A DNA stretch of 64,000 nucleotides from Helichrysum umbraculigerum. Its lineage: Eukaryota > Streptophyta > Magnoliopsida > Asterales > Asteraceae. The position numbers and the translations under genes were made by a program. The DNA lies in contig CATIUR010000001.1 of assembly GCA_949592205.1 (NCBI GenBank), forward strand, positions 5,000,001 through 5,064,000. The letters run 5' to 3'. A model generated the notes under the pieces. That model had not been told where the DNA came from, ran no database searches, and was given only the letters and a program-made list of their open reading frames with translations. This document shows, piece by piece, positions 21,576-32,690 of this stretch (positions are counted from its first letter, which is position 1; every line of letters begins with the position of its first letter).

Positions 21576-24184
21576 TGTAACACCCCCAAATTTAATGATT
21601 TGCGGAAGCTTGATTTGGGTGTCACTAATCAATATACAAAGCACATAAGATATAATGAATGACCACTATATGCGTCGTTTTAAACTTGTATAGATAAAGC
21701 AATTGTTTACATCAAAATATAGTTACATTAGCTCGATTCCTGAAATTGAGAGATTACAAAGCATAATTACTTTTACAAAATATAATAATGCAATCAAATC
21801 TCTAGTTGTATGTATGCTGACTCGAGCTAATAGTTCCTGCTTGTGCAGCCAACCTACTGCGGGGTACCTGTGATAAATACTAAAATGGGTCAGCGAAAAC
21901 GCTGGTGAGCTCACAGGTTTGTATGTCAATTGTATAGTTGTCAGAACCGCAAGATTTATATTGAATTTAAAATGCAATTAAGCAAAATAAAAGTTATACT
22001 GTCCATGAGCACATAGTCTGAGCTTAACTTGATTTGTCAGGCCCAATTAAGGAAACCTAACTTGAAATGCCTCCTACGAGTGCCTAATCAACACTCGTCT
22101 TCCCAAATGCTAATACATCCGTTTGACCGGTTAGTGCGTGCTAACCCGGATGAGGATTGTCAATCCCATATGATATCATATACTAACATTCACGCTATAA
22201 AATACTAGAGACTATGCTTATGGAGGACTTTAAATTGATTAGCTTGAAACTCATGTAGTACTTGAAGTTTGGCACTTGCGTTCGACTTGTAAAACAAAAT
22301 CGAGTAGTAATATCACACCCCTAGTTGTAAAGCAGTGAAAATGGGGCTATGAAACTCACCTGATTCTTGAAGTGTTTAAATTAATAAACTTGAGGTGGTT
22401 AGCTGTAATTTGGTGTCCAAAGTCTTGAAACCTGAATGTGTCCACGACACTTGAATTGTTATTAATTGTACCGGTATCTCGAAAGACTACCATTGGATTG
22501 TTTGTTTAGCTTAATGTCCAAATTACCCCGATTTGGTTGTTTGTATAGTTACAAGTTACAACGACTTGTTTGATTGAATTGTTCCAAGTTACAATAACTT
22601 AGTTGAATCGTATTCTGAAAACGCGTACGGCACGTTGGTGATTAGTTGGAATAAAAGTGTTGTTGTTATCGTCTTGTTTTTGAAGTATTACACTTGAAGT
22701 ATAAATCCCATTATGTTCTAAAAGTCGTATTTCATAAGCATTTGAAGTTGTATAAGCTTGACATTTGGTGCAAAAATGTGCTTACGGAATCTAAGTACGG
22801 GGGTCCGGGGGCAGCGCCCCTGGTTAGCGGGGTCCAAGGGGCAGAGCCCCTGGCTGGGGTCGAGCTGCCAGGTCAGCTTGGAAAATTTTTATTTCTACTA
22901 TATTGCTTTAAGGAAAAACGCATCTGGACTTAAAATTGGGTGAAATCGAGTGATAAAATTTAGGGTCTCGACACTTAGTGAAAATCTGCGTTTTCTGGTT
23001 TGTGCGACGTAGGGTGCGACGTTGGGTGCGACGTCGCAGATCCGGACTGCGACGTTGGGCACGGCGTCGCTATGTGCGACTTTCACAATTTAATGCGACG
23101 TTGTACGTGGCGTCGCTATAGGCGACGTAGTTGATTTCTGCGACGTAAGGGTTTGCGTCGCTAAGTGCGACGTCCGCAATTCGATGCGACGTAGAGTGCT
23201 GCGTCGCTATATGCGACGTTGGGGATATAGTGCGACGTAGGTCGCTGCGTCGCATTTGCTCCAGGCCAAATGCGACGTACGGAGTCTGATCGGAGTTTCA
23301 ACCTCAAAATCGCATTTTCCGGCCATCGATCGACATAATATTTTTACCCAACCCATTTTAGGACATTACAAGGTTATACAAACAACTAGCAAGTTATAAA
23401 ACTTAAAAACGAGAGTTTTCGGAGTTGTGTCGGAAACTTACAAATTGTCGAAATGAAATTCCGGAAAGGTAGAAGTGTAGATCGTCGCGAGGTGGTCGTT
23501 TATTTCCAAAGGAGTATGACGATTTGAAGTCGTTTTAGGTGTTTATTTTGTGATTTTAATGGATTATGGAGGTGGTATTGATAGAGAGAAAAGAAAGAGA
23601 AAAGGAAAAGAGAGAGAAAGGAGAAAAGAAAGAAATGAAAAGAAATTGGTGGGAATGGGAGGTTAACTCCCATTTTCGCCCCGCGTTCCCGCTCCGTACG
23701 GTGTTCGTTTCCCCCGTAGTTTAAACGTTATATATTTATTTTATAAATTTAACTTTTCGTTTTAATTTACAAAAGTTTATTCCAATATTTTGTTGAAGTA
23801 TTTTTACTAAATATTTAGAATTTATGTTATAAAAGGTGTTTTGTATCGTTTTGTTTGCGAAGTTACATTTGATTCGCGTTTATATAAATTGTGTAATAAA
23901 GCTTGGATACGAAATATCATAACAAATAATATTCTAAATAAAATTGAGTTATTAAATAATATTTGTATTACTTAATAAAATTGTTCACCAACGTCCGTAT
24001 TTATTGTATCGAATTTCATTCGAATTGAAGCTCGTACGATTTAAACAAACCGCATAATTGTAGATATATATATTCAACAATATATATAATAATTGATACA
24101 TTAATTAGCCTAACACAGAACTAATTACATGTATTAAAGCTTGATTAGGCACTAAATTCTAGTCCTAAATTGACGGTTGTCACA
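21576..24184 (-). repeat. 3' LTR of element G
   Basis: On the plus strand it starts TGTAACACCCCC and ends GGTTGTCACA. It contains the intron-like block (22359 down to 21868) with stem-loop CAGCG-AAAA-CGCTG (21891-21904) and the GTGAGCTCAC palindrome (21905-21914), an array of GCGAC palindromes (23002-23280), and a GA-rich stretch (23580-23650). Confidence 0.93.
23002..23280 (-). repeat. GCGACGT palindrome array in the 3' LTR of element G
   Basis: Units begin TGCGACGT and close with GCGTCGCT or GCGTCGCA; five measured units are 24 bases long. It differs from the other arrays in the arm (GCGACG rather than GCGACAC) and by one base in length. The right LTR copy lacks one 12-base half-unit present here near 23004-23016. 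Confidence 0.85.
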
Positions 24185-24185
24185 T

Positions 24186-24196
24186 TCTCCCCCTGT
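24186..24196 (-). promoter_or_regulatory. polypurine tract of element G
   Basis: Minus-strand AACAGGGGGAGAA adjoining the 3' LTR. Confidence 0.88.
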
Positions 24197-24218
24197 TAGA
24201 AGAATTTCGTCCCGAAAT

Positions 24219-27200
24219 TTATGTTGAAGTCGTGTTTGACGTTGAATCAGTGAAGAGTTGAGGATACTTGAGTCGCATTTGGTCTTCCCGTTCCCAGGTG
24301 AATTCCGGACCACGTCGCGAATTCCACCTAACCTTGACAATGGGAATACGACTTTGTTTAAGTTGTTTGACCTCACGGTCCATGATTTCAGCAGGTTCCT
24401 CAACAAAGTGAAGTTTCTCGTCAACTCGAATTTCATCGAGTGGAATGATAAGTGTCTCATCAGACAGACACTTCTTCAGATTTGAAACATGAAAAGTGGG
24501 ATGCACGCTGCTGAGTTCAGATGGCAGCTGCAATCGATAAGCCACTGGACCAATCCTTTCAAGGATCTCGAATGGTCCAATGTATCTGGGGTTCAACTTC
24601 CCTCGTTTACCAAATCGGATTACGCCTTTCCAAGGCGATACTTTGAGTAGTACTCGATCCCCAACTTGGAACTCGAGTGGTTTGCATCTCACGTCAGCAT
24701 AACTTTTCTGACGATCACGCGCGGCCTTGAGTTTGTTTTGAATTTTGACGATTCTCTCGGTCGTCTCATGAATGATTTCTGGACCTGTGAGTTGGCTATC
24801 CCCAACTTCAGTCCAACAGATAGGTGACCGGCACTTACGACCGTACAGTGCCTCGAAGGGTGCAGCTTTGATGCTGGTATGATAACTGTTGTTGTACGAG
24901 AACTCGCACAATGGTAGATGTTTTTCCCAGTTTACACCGAAGTCTACTACGCAGGCCTGTAGCATGTCTTCAAGTGTTTGAATGGTTCGTTCACTTTGAC
25001 CGTCTGTTTGAGGATGGTAGGCGGTACTCATGTCAAGTCGAGTACCCAGGGATTTTTGAAGTGATTGCCAAAATTGTGAAGTGAAACGACTATCTCTATC
25101 GGAGATAATTGATATTGGAACACCGTGTTTGGTCACGATTTCCTTCAGATAAATACTGGTGAGGCGTTCCATTTTGTCGGATTCCTTGATTGCCAGGAAA
25201 TGAGCAGACTTTGTGAGACGATCCACGATCACCCAAATGGAATCGCAACCGTTCGAGGATTTGGGTAGTTTGGTTATGAAGTCCATGGCAATTTGTTCCC
25301 ATTTCCATTCAGGAAGACTGGGTTGTTGAAGTAAACCAGAGGGTTTTTGATATTCGATTTTAACTTTGGAGCAAGTAAGGCACTTGCTGACATAGGTGGC
25401 GATTTCAGCTTTCATGTTCGGCCACCAGTAGAAATCCTTGATACCATGGTACATTTTATCGGATCCCGGATGGATAGAATATTTGGACTTGTGAGCTTCA
25501 TCCATCACCAAGTCTCGTAGGTTCCCAAATTTAGGCAACCAGATTCGGTTTGTGAAATACCTAATCCCGTTAGGTCTGATTTCGAATTGTTTATCCATGC
25601 CCCGCAAGGCTTCATCTTTGACATTTTCGGGTTTTAAGGCTTCGAGTTGAGCAGTGAGAATCTGAATGTTTAAGTTGTTGTGAATGGTCATACTGAGGGC
25701 TCGAACCCGAAGTGGTTTCACTCGCTCTTTTCGACTGAGGGCGTCAGCAACAACATTTGCTTTGCCTGGATGATATTTGAGTTCGCAGTCGTAATCCGTA
25801 AGCAACTCGACCCATCGACGTTGCCTCATGTTGAGATCCTTCTGATCGAATATGTGTTGAAGGCTTTTATGGTCGGTAAAGATTGTACATCTGGTACCAT
25901 AAAGGTAATGTCTCCAGATTTTGAGGGCAAAGACGACAGCTCCTAGCTCGAGGTCGTGGGTGGTGTAATTCTTTTCATGAATCTTGAGCTGTCGAGAAGC
26001 ATAAGCTATGACTTTGTCTCGTTGCATGAGCACACAACCGAGACCTTGATGAGAAGCATCGCAGTATACCACGAAGTCATCGGTGCCTTCGGGTAAAGAG
26101 AGGATAGGAGCACTGCAAAGCTTTTGTTTCAAGAGTTGGAATGCCGACTCCTGTTTATCAGTCCAGTCAAACTTTTTATCTTTCTGGGTCAGCGTCGTGA
26201 GTGGTATGGCTATCTTGGAGAAATTTTCAATGAATCGTCGATAGTATCCGGCCAGTCCTAAAAACTGCCGTACTTCGGTCGGAGTGGTTGGCGATTGCCA
26301 GTCTTTGATAGCCTCGATTTTTGACGGGTCAACGTGAATCCCCTGACTGTCAATCACGTGACCAAGAAATTGGACCGTTTGAATCCAGAACTCACACTTA
26401 GAGAATTTTGCATAGAGCTCCTCGTGTTTAAGTAGTTCAAGGATGGTTTTGAGGTGTTGCGCATGTTCTTCTTTGTTTCGTGAATATATGAGGATGTCAT
26501 CGATGAAGACAATGACAAACTTGTCAAGGTAAGGTTTACACACCCGATTCATAAGGTCCATGAATACAGCCGGTGCATTGGTTAGGCCGAATGGCATCAC
26601 TTGGAATTCGTAATGCCCATAGCGGGTTCTGAAAGCGGTTTTTGGAATATCGGCATCGCGAACACGCAATTGGTGATAACCGGATCGGAGATCAATCTTT
26701 GAATAACAACTCGACCCTTGAAGTTGGTCGAACAGATCATCGATTCGAGGAAGTGGATACCGGTTCTTGACAGTTAACTTGTTCAACTCTCGATAGTCGA
26801 TACACATTCGAAAAGAACCATCTTTCTTCTTAACAAATAGGACCGGAGCTCCCCAGGGTGAAGAACTCGGCCTGATAAACCCTCGTTCCAGGAGTTCCTG
26901 TAACTGGGTGGATAGCTCCTGAAGTTCGGATGGAGCTAAACGGTATGGTGCTCGGGCCACAGGCGCAGCACCTGGTACAAGATCGATTGAGAACTCAACC
27001 TGTCTTGGTGGTGGTAGACCAGGCAGTTCCTCAGGAAAGACTTCTGGAAAGTCTCGAACAATTGGAACATCCTCAAGTCGCTTCTCCTCCGACTTTTTCT
27101 CTATGATGTGCGCGAGGATTGATGGATAACCCTTTCTCAGAAATTTCCGGGTTTTAAGACAAGAGATGATGTTAAGCCTCGTCCCTCCGGTCTCCCCCTG

Positions 27201-28739
27201 TATGACTAGGGTTCTACCGACAGTGAGAGGTATGCGAACAATTTTATCGTAGCAGATGATTTCGGCGCGATGTTTGGATAACCAGTCCATGCCTACGATG
27301 ACATCCAAACTTCCTATCTCAACCGGCATAAGATCTATGGAGAAGGTTTCGTCGGCTAGATTTAAGGTGCAATTAGGTATCACACTATTGGTTTCTATCA
27401 ATTTGCCATTTGCTAGCTCTACGGTGTACTTAACGTCTAAAGCAACAGGTGTAATGTCAAGTAGAGGGCAAAATTCATCGGAAATAAAACTCCTATCGGC
27501 ACCAGTATCAAACAGAATGGAAGCAGTTAAATTGTTGAGGAGGAACATACCCGTGACCACATTCGGGTCCTGACGGGCGTCTCCTGAGTTGATCACGAAG
27601 GCGCTACTTTTGGTGTTGTTGTTGTTGCGGTGGTTGTTGTTGTTGCCCTTGTTCTTCAATTTTGGGCAAGAATCCCTAAAGTGTCCTGGGTTTCCACATT
27701 CGTAGCAGAAATTAGGTTGTCGGGTATTTTTGTCAGAGGGGTTGTTGTTGGATTTGGGGGCTCTGCAATCCTTAGTCAAATGCCCGTACCTCCTGCAGTT
27801 GTTGCAAGGGGGGTTGCACTGACCAAAGTGGTGGTAGTTGCACTTCGGACAATAAGGTCTGTCCCCGGTGTAGCTGCGGGTGGATTCAGAGTTGGTGCTG
27901 TAGACTTGGATGGCGTTGTTTTTCTTGTTTGAGTTGTGGTGGTGTTCAGTGGATTTGCGTTTGTTGTTGTTAGAGGATGAGGTGTTGGAGGTCTCACGGC
28001 TAACAACTAGAGCCATGAGTTCGTGGGCCAATCGAATGGCACTATCAGTAGTAGTTGGTTTGGATGAGGCGACGTTTCCCTGGATGTTCTCGGGAAGTCC
28101 ACGAATGTATCTCTTAATGCCCTTACTTTCTGGTTCGACCAAACCCGGGCATAATAAAGCAAACTGCTGAAACTTGGTGGTATATTCAGCAACATCATTT
28201 CCCTGCACCGCCAGGTGCCAGAATTCTTCCTCCAGCCTGTGTAATTCCTCTTCAGGACAGTACTTTTCTGTCAGCTTCTTCTTCAGTTCGGCCCAAGGAA
28301 GTCGATTTGCAACCTCAAGGCCTACAGAGTTTGCGTGGGTTTTCCACCACGTGAGTGCACCTTCCTGAAAGGTGTAAGCAGCGAATTTGACCTTGTTGTT
28401 CTCAGTGCAGTCGCAGAGACTGAAAACAGATTCCATACGCTCAATCCAACGGATCAAGCCAATGGCACCTTCCGTGACCTTGAAGTATAGCGGTTTACAG
28501 CTAAGAAAGTCCTTATAGGAGCAGGGTTTGGGTGGTGGAGTATTGGTTGCTGTGTCCTCGCTACCGGGTGGTGTTCGGGTAGCCAAGGCTTCGGTCACAC
28601 TGCGAGCAATGATTCCCGCGATCTCAGCTTCGCTAAGGGTAATTTGACGACGAGGAGGCATGATACTGAGTAAGAAATAACGAAGAAAGGAAGTGAGATA
28701 CTCGTACGAGTGCGATGAATTTGGTGGTGTGTTTGTCAT
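24219..28739 (-). CDS. gag-pol: gag-pol polyprotein of element G with a fused N-terminal leader
   Basis: A 1506-codon intact ORF. Residues 27 onward (MPPRRQITLSE, ATG at 28661) match the normal gag start; the first 26 residues, beginning MTNTPPNSSHS, correspond to the start of the accessory ORF of element 1, joined in frame by loss of the rest. Domains follow in the usual order: Gag, zinc knuckles (CNNCRRYGHLTKDC about residue 313, CYECGNPGHFRDSC about 345), protease DTGADRSF (about 410), reverse transcriptase FIDDILIYS (about 745), RNase H, integrase with ISDRDSRF and DGQSERTIQT, and the chromodomain-like tail with FTWERED. All catalytic residues seen in element 1 are present. Translation may begin at either Met; use of the first would give a Gag with a 26-residue extension. 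Confidence 0.95.
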   Translation of the reverse strand: MTNTPPNSSHSYEYLTSFLRYFLLSIMPPRRQITLSEAEIAGIIARSVTEALATRTPPGSEDTATNTPPPKPCSYKDFLSCKPLYFKVTEGAIGLIRWIERMESVFSLCDCTENNKVKFAAYTFQEGALTWWKTHANSVGLEVANRLPWAELKKKLTEKYCPEEELHRLEEEFWHLAVQGNDVAEYTTKFQQFALLCPGLVEPESKGIKRYIRGLPENIQGNVASSKPTTTDSAIRLAHELMALVVSRETSNTSSSNNNKRKSTEHHHNSNKKNNAIQVYSTNSESTRSYTGDRPYCPKCNYHHFGQCNPPCNNCRRYGHLTKDCRAPKSNNNPSDKNTRQPNFCYECGNPGHFRDSCPKLKNKGNNNNHRNNNNTKSSAFVINSGDARQDPNVVTGMFLLNNLTASILFDTGADRSFISDEFCPLLDITPVALDVKYTVELANGKLIETNSVIPNCTLNLADETFSIDLMPVEIGSLDVIVGMDWLSKHRAEIICYDKIVRIPLTVGRTLVIQGETGGTRLNIISCLKTRKFLRKGYPSILAHIIEKKSEEKRLEDVPIVRDFPEVFPEELPGLPPPRQVEFSIDLVPGAAPVARAPYRLAPSELQELSTQLQELLERGFIRPSSSPWGAPVLFVKKKDGSFRMCIDYRELNKLTVKNRYPLPRIDDLFDQLQGSSCYSKIDLRSGYHQLRVRDADIPKTAFRTRYGHYEFQVMPFGLTNAPAVFMDLMNRVCKPYLDKFVIVFIDDILIYSRNKEEHAQHLKTILELLKHEELYAKFSKCEFWIQTVQFLGHVIDSQGIHVDPSKIEAIKDWQSPTTPTEVRQFLGLAGYYRRFIENFSKIAIPLTTLTQKDKKFDWTDKQESAFQLLKQKLCSAPILSLPEGTDDFVVYCDASHQGLGCVLMQRDKVIAYASRQLKIHEKNYTTHDLELGAVVFALKIWRHYLYGTRCTIFTDHKSLQHIFDQKDLNMRQRRWVELLTDYDCELKYHPGKANVVADALSRKERVKPLRVRALSMTIHNNLNIQILTAQLEALKPENVKDEALRGMDKQFEIRPNGIRYFTNRIWLPKFGNLRDLVMDEAHKSKYSIHPGSDKMYHGIKDFYWWPNMKAEIATYVSKCLTCSKVKIEYQKPSGLLQQPSLPEWKWEQIAMDFITKLPKSSNGCDSIWVIVDRLTKSAHFLAIKESDKMERLTSIYLKEIVTKHGVPISIISDRDSRFTSQFWQSLQKSLGTRLDMSTAYHPQTDGQSERTIQTLEDMLQACVVDFGVNWEKHLPLCEFSYNNSYHTSIKAAPFEALYGRKCRSPICWTEVGDSQLTGPEIIHETTERIVKIQNKLKAARDRQKSYADVRCKPLEFQVGDRVLLKVSPWKGVIRFGKRGKLNPRYIGPFEILERIGPVAYRLQLPSELSSVHPTFHVSNLKKCLSDETLIIPLDEIRVDEKLHFVEEPAEIMDREVKQLKQSRIPIVKVRWNSRRGPEFTWEREDQMRLKYPQLFTDSTSNTTST

Positions 28740-29103
28740 TTCGAGATAAAACGTTAGAGAGAAAGAGGCCTATATTCATATAATATAATATAGCCTAAAG
28801 TTGTAATGAGGTCTATTTATGTATATATATATATATGTATATCACATAATAACCTATTGAGTGTCTAGCACAGACGTGTTTTGAGTCCCGTTTCTCTCGA
28901 GGTCAGAGTCAACTAATGCATTCCTGTTCAACATAACTCTTTCAGATTTCACATAATCTTTCTCTAATTGTACATAGTTGATCAGGCTATGTTAAATTAA
29001 AGTCGTATGATGTAGTCCCTGAACTAGTCATAACTAATAAGGAATACTGCCTAACGGTCATAGTCTAGGCCCACTAAATGCAACCTAGTTCACTATAACC
29101 TTA
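28740..29103 (-). other. leader of element G
   Basis: Non-coding sequence between primer site and gag-pol, similar to the leaders of elements 1 and F. Confidence 0.6.
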
Positions 29104-29116
29104 GGCTCTGATACCA
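29104..29116 (-). promoter_or_regulatory. primer-binding site of element G, initiator Met tRNA
   Basis: Inverse of TGGTATCAGAGCC, three bases from the 5' LTR. Confidence 0.92.
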
Positions 29117-29119
29117 ATC

Positions 29120-31713
29120 TGTGACACCCCCAAATTTAATGATTTGCGGAAGCTTGATTTGGGTGTCACTAATCAATATACAAAGCACATAAGATATAAT
29201 GAACGACCACTATATGCGTCGTTTTAAACTTGTATAGATAAAGCAATTGTTTACATCAAAATATAGTTACATTAGCTCGATTCCTGAAATTGAGAGATTA
29301 CAAAGCATAATTACTTTTACAAAATATAATAATGCAATCAAATCTCTAGTTGTATGTATGCTGACTCGAGCTAATAGTTCCTGCTTGTGCAGCCAACCTA
29401 CTGCGGGGTACCTGTGATAAATACTAAAATGGGTCAGCGAAAACGCTGGTGAGCTCACAGGTTTGTATGTCAATTGTATAGTTGTCAGAACCGCAAGATT
29501 TATATTGAATTTAAAATGCAATTAAGCAAAATAAAAGTTATACTGTCCATGAGCACATAGTCTGAGCTTAACTTGATTTGTCAGGCCCAATTAAGGAAAC
29601 CTAACTTGAAATGCCTCCTACGAGTGCCTAATCAACACTCGTCTTCCCAAATGCTAATACATCCGTTTGACCGGTTAGTGCGTGCTAACCCGGATGAGGA
29701 TTGTCAATCCCATATGATATCATATACTAACATTCACGCTATAAAATACTAGAGACTATGCTTATGGAGGACTTTAAATTGATTAGCTTGAAACTCATGT
29801 AGTACTTGAAGTTTGGCACTTGCGTTCTACTTGTAAAACAAAATCGAGTAGTAATATCACACCCCTAGTTGTAAAGCAGTGAAAATGGGGCTATGAAACT
29901 CACCTGATTCTTGAAGTGTTTAAATTAATAAACTTGAGGTGGTTAGCTGTAATTTGGTGTCCAAAGTCTTGAAACCTGAATGTGTCCACGACACTTGAAT
30001 TGTTATTAATTGTACCGGTATCTCGAAAGACTACCATTGGATTGTTTGTTTAGCTTAATGTCCAAATTACCCCGATTTGGTTGTTTGTATAGTTACAAGT
30101 TACAACGACTTGTTTGATTGAATTGTTCCAAGTTACAATAACTTAGTTGAATCGTATTCTGAAAACGCGTACGGCACGTTGGTGATTAGTTGGAATAAAA
30201 GTGTTGTTGTTATCGTCTTGTTTTTGAAGTATTACACTTGAAGTATAAATCCCATTATGTTCTAAAAGTCGTATTTCATAAGCATTTGAAGTTGTATAAG
30301 CTCGACATTTGGTGCAAAAATGTGCTTACGGAATCTAAGTACGGGGGTCCGGGGGCAGTGCCCCTGGTTAGCGGGGTCCAAGGGGCAGAGCCCCTGGCTG
30401 GGGTCGAGCTGCCAGGTCAGCTTGGAAAATTTTTATTTCTACTATATTGCTTTAAGGAAAAACGCATCTGGACTTGAAATTGGGTGAAATCGAGTGATAA
30501 AATTTAGGTCTCGACACTTAGTGAAAATCTGCGTTTTCTGGTTTGTGCGACGTTGGGTGCGACGTCGCAGATCCGGACTGCGACGTTGGGCACGGCGTCG
30601 CTATGTGCGACTTTCGCAATTTAATGCGACGTTGTACGTGGCGTCGCTATAGGCGACGTAGTTGATTTCTGCGACGTAAGGGTTTGCGTCGCTAAGTGCG
30701 ACGTCCGCAATTCGATGCGACGTAGAGTGCTGCGTCGCTATATGCGACGTTGGGGATATAGTGCGACGTAGGTCGCTGCGTCGCATTTGCTCCAGGCCAA
30801 ATGCGACGTACGGAGTCTGATCGGAGTTTCAACCTCAAAATCGCATTTTCCGGCCATCGATCGACATAATATTTTTACCCAACCCATTTTAGGACATTAC
30901 AAGGTTATACAAACAACTAGCAAGTTATAAAACTTAAAAATGAGAGTTTTCGGAGTTGTGTCGGAAACTTACAAATTGTCGAAATGAAATTCCGGAAAGG
31001 TAGAAGTGTAGATCGTCGCGAGGTGGTCGTTTATTTCCAAAGGAGTATGACGATTTGAAGTCGTTTTAGGTGTTTATTTTGTGATTTTAATGGATTATGG
31101 AGGTGGTATTGATAGAGAGAAAAGAAAGAGAAAAGGAAAAGAGAGAGAAAGGAGAAAAGAAAGAAATGAAAAGAAATTGGTGGGAATGGGAGGTTAACTC
31201 CCATTTTCGCCCCGCGTTCCCGCTCCGTGCGGTGTTCGTTTCCCCCGTAGTTTAAACGTTATATATTTATTTTATAAATTTAACTTTTCGTTTTAATTTA
31301 CAAAAGTTTATTCCAATATTTTGTTGAAGTATTTTTACTAAATATTTAGAATTTATGTTATAAAAGGTGTTTTGTATCGTTTTGTTTGCGAAGTTACATT
31401 TGATTCGCGTTTATATAAATTGTGTAATAAAGCTTGGATACGAAATATCATAACAAATAATATTCTAAATAAAATTGAGTTATTAAATAATATTTGTATT
31501 ACTTAATAAAATTGTTCACCAACGTCCGTATTTATTGTATCGAATTTCATTCGAATTGAAGCTCGTACGATTTAAACAAACCGCATAATTGTAGATATAT
31601 ATTCAACAATATATATAATAATTGATACATTAATTAGCCTAACACAGAACTAATTACATGTATTAAAGCTTGATTAGGCACTAAATTCTAGTCCTAAATT
31701 GACGGTTGTCACA
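29120..31713 (-). repeat. 5' LTR of element G
   Basis: Copy of 21576-24184, starting TGTGACACCCCC on the plus strand and ending TTGTCACA. It is 15 bp shorter, mainly through the shorter palindrome array at 30545-30811 and a shorter TA run near 31600. The intron-like block runs from 29903 down to 29412. Confidence 0.93.
30545..30811 (-). repeat. GCGACGT palindrome array in the 5' LTR of element G
   Basis: Same as 23002-23280 but with one 12-base half-unit fewer at the start. Confidence 0.85.
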
Positions 31714-31966
31714 CCTAGTGTGTGTCTAGCACAAAACAAGTATAAGTCCCGATTTCTCTCGTGGTCAGAGTCAACTAGTGCATTCATGTTCAATATAACC
31801 CTTTTCAGACATCACATCATATTTATTTAATTGTACATAGTTAGCTACGCTATGTTAAATTAAACTCGTATGATGTAATCACTGAACCAGTTATACCTAA
31901 TAGGGAGTACTGCCTAACGGTCATAGTCTAGGCCCACTAAATGCAACCTAGTTCACTATAACCTTA
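31714..31966 (-). other. leader of element F, part next to the primer site
   Basis: Continues 21181-21575 after removal of G. It contains the CCTAGTGTGTGTCTAGCAC segment also found in the leader of E, confirming the junction. Confidence 0.7.
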
Positions 31967-31979
31967 GGCTCTGATACCA
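31967..31979 (-). promoter_or_regulatory. primer-binding site of element F, initiator Met tRNA
   Basis: Inverse of TGGTATCAGAGCC just before the F 5' LTR at 31983. Confidence 0.9.
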
Positions 31980-31982
31980 ATC

Positions 31983-32690
31983 TGTCGCACCCCCAGATTA
32001 TGATGCGGAAACGATTCGGGTCGAGGTGCGACTAATCAAATATCAACAGCACATAAGATATAATGAACGACTCTATATGCGTCGTTTACAATACATTGAT
32101 ATTATAAAAGTCTTACACTGTTATAATAGTTTACAAAAGCTCGACTTGATGTAAGAGATTCTATGTCATAACTAATTTATACAAAATATAGTAATGCATG
32201 ATAATCTCCTGATGTTTGGATGAGACTCGAGCTAATGGGCATCCTGAGTGAGCAGACTTACTGCTGCTGCAAACCTGAGAATACACGATAAATTGGTCAG
32301 CTTATGATGGTGAGCTCACAGGTTTAATGATAAAATATAATGTATGAACCGCAAGATTTAATATAATGATTTACAATTAAGCAAATAGTAAATGATAAAT
32401 GATGTATATAACTGCCATGAGCACATAGTCTGAGCTTAACTGAGGTGTCAGGATCACAATTAAGTGCCTAAGCGAGGGTGCCTCTATGCGTATGCCTAAT
32501 CAACACACGTATGAACAAATGATAATGCGTCCGTTTTGACCAGTCAGTGCTTGCTGACCCGGACGGGGATTGTCAGTCCCATATGGTACCATAATGTATC
32601 CGTTTGACCAGTTAGTGCTTGCTAACCCGGACGGGATTTATCAATCTCGTATAGTACCATACACTAACATTCGCGCTACCGAAGTATTAC
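31983..32690 (-). repeat. 5' LTR of element F, terminal part cut by element D
   Basis: Starts TGTCGCACCC on the plus strand and follows the left F LTR closely up to GTCAGTCCCAT, then continues with sequence that the left copy has lost. It is interrupted at 32690 by D. ATTAC (32686-32690) is the presumed left target duplication of D. Confidence 0.88.

Larger units (their letters stand above)
21576..31713 (-). mobile_element. element G: complete Ty3/gypsy chromovirus nested in F
   Basis: A 10.1-kb minus-strand element with LTRs 21576-24184 and 29120-31713, primer site, an intact 1506-codon gag-pol ORF and polypurine tract. The LTRs differ by about ten substitutions plus a 12-base difference in the palindrome array, so insertion is recent. 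The flanks CTAAG (left) and CCTAG (right) are an imperfect target duplication, which suggests mutation after insertion. It sits in the leader of F. It has lost most of the accessory ORF carried by elements 1 and F. Confidence 0.92.
15022..32690 (-). mobile_element. element F: old, broken Ty3/gypsy chromovirus, host to nested insertions
   Basis: A minus-strand element whose 3' LTR is at the left (15022-16891) and whose 5' LTR starts at 31983 and is cut by element D at 32690; the rest of that LTR should lie beyond the window. Internal pieces are 16892-21575 and 31714-31982, separated by element G. Pol is interrupted by several stops, and gag and protease carry large deletions, so F cannot move on its own. 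The left LTR has itself lost an internal block. The presumed left flank duplication is CTTTT (15017-15021); its partner is outside the window. Confidence 0.88.

Noticed and set aside
22694..22933. 79-codon frame repeated at 30238-30477
   Set aside because: Copies lie in the two LTRs of element G, so similarity is due to LTR identity; no recognisable domain.
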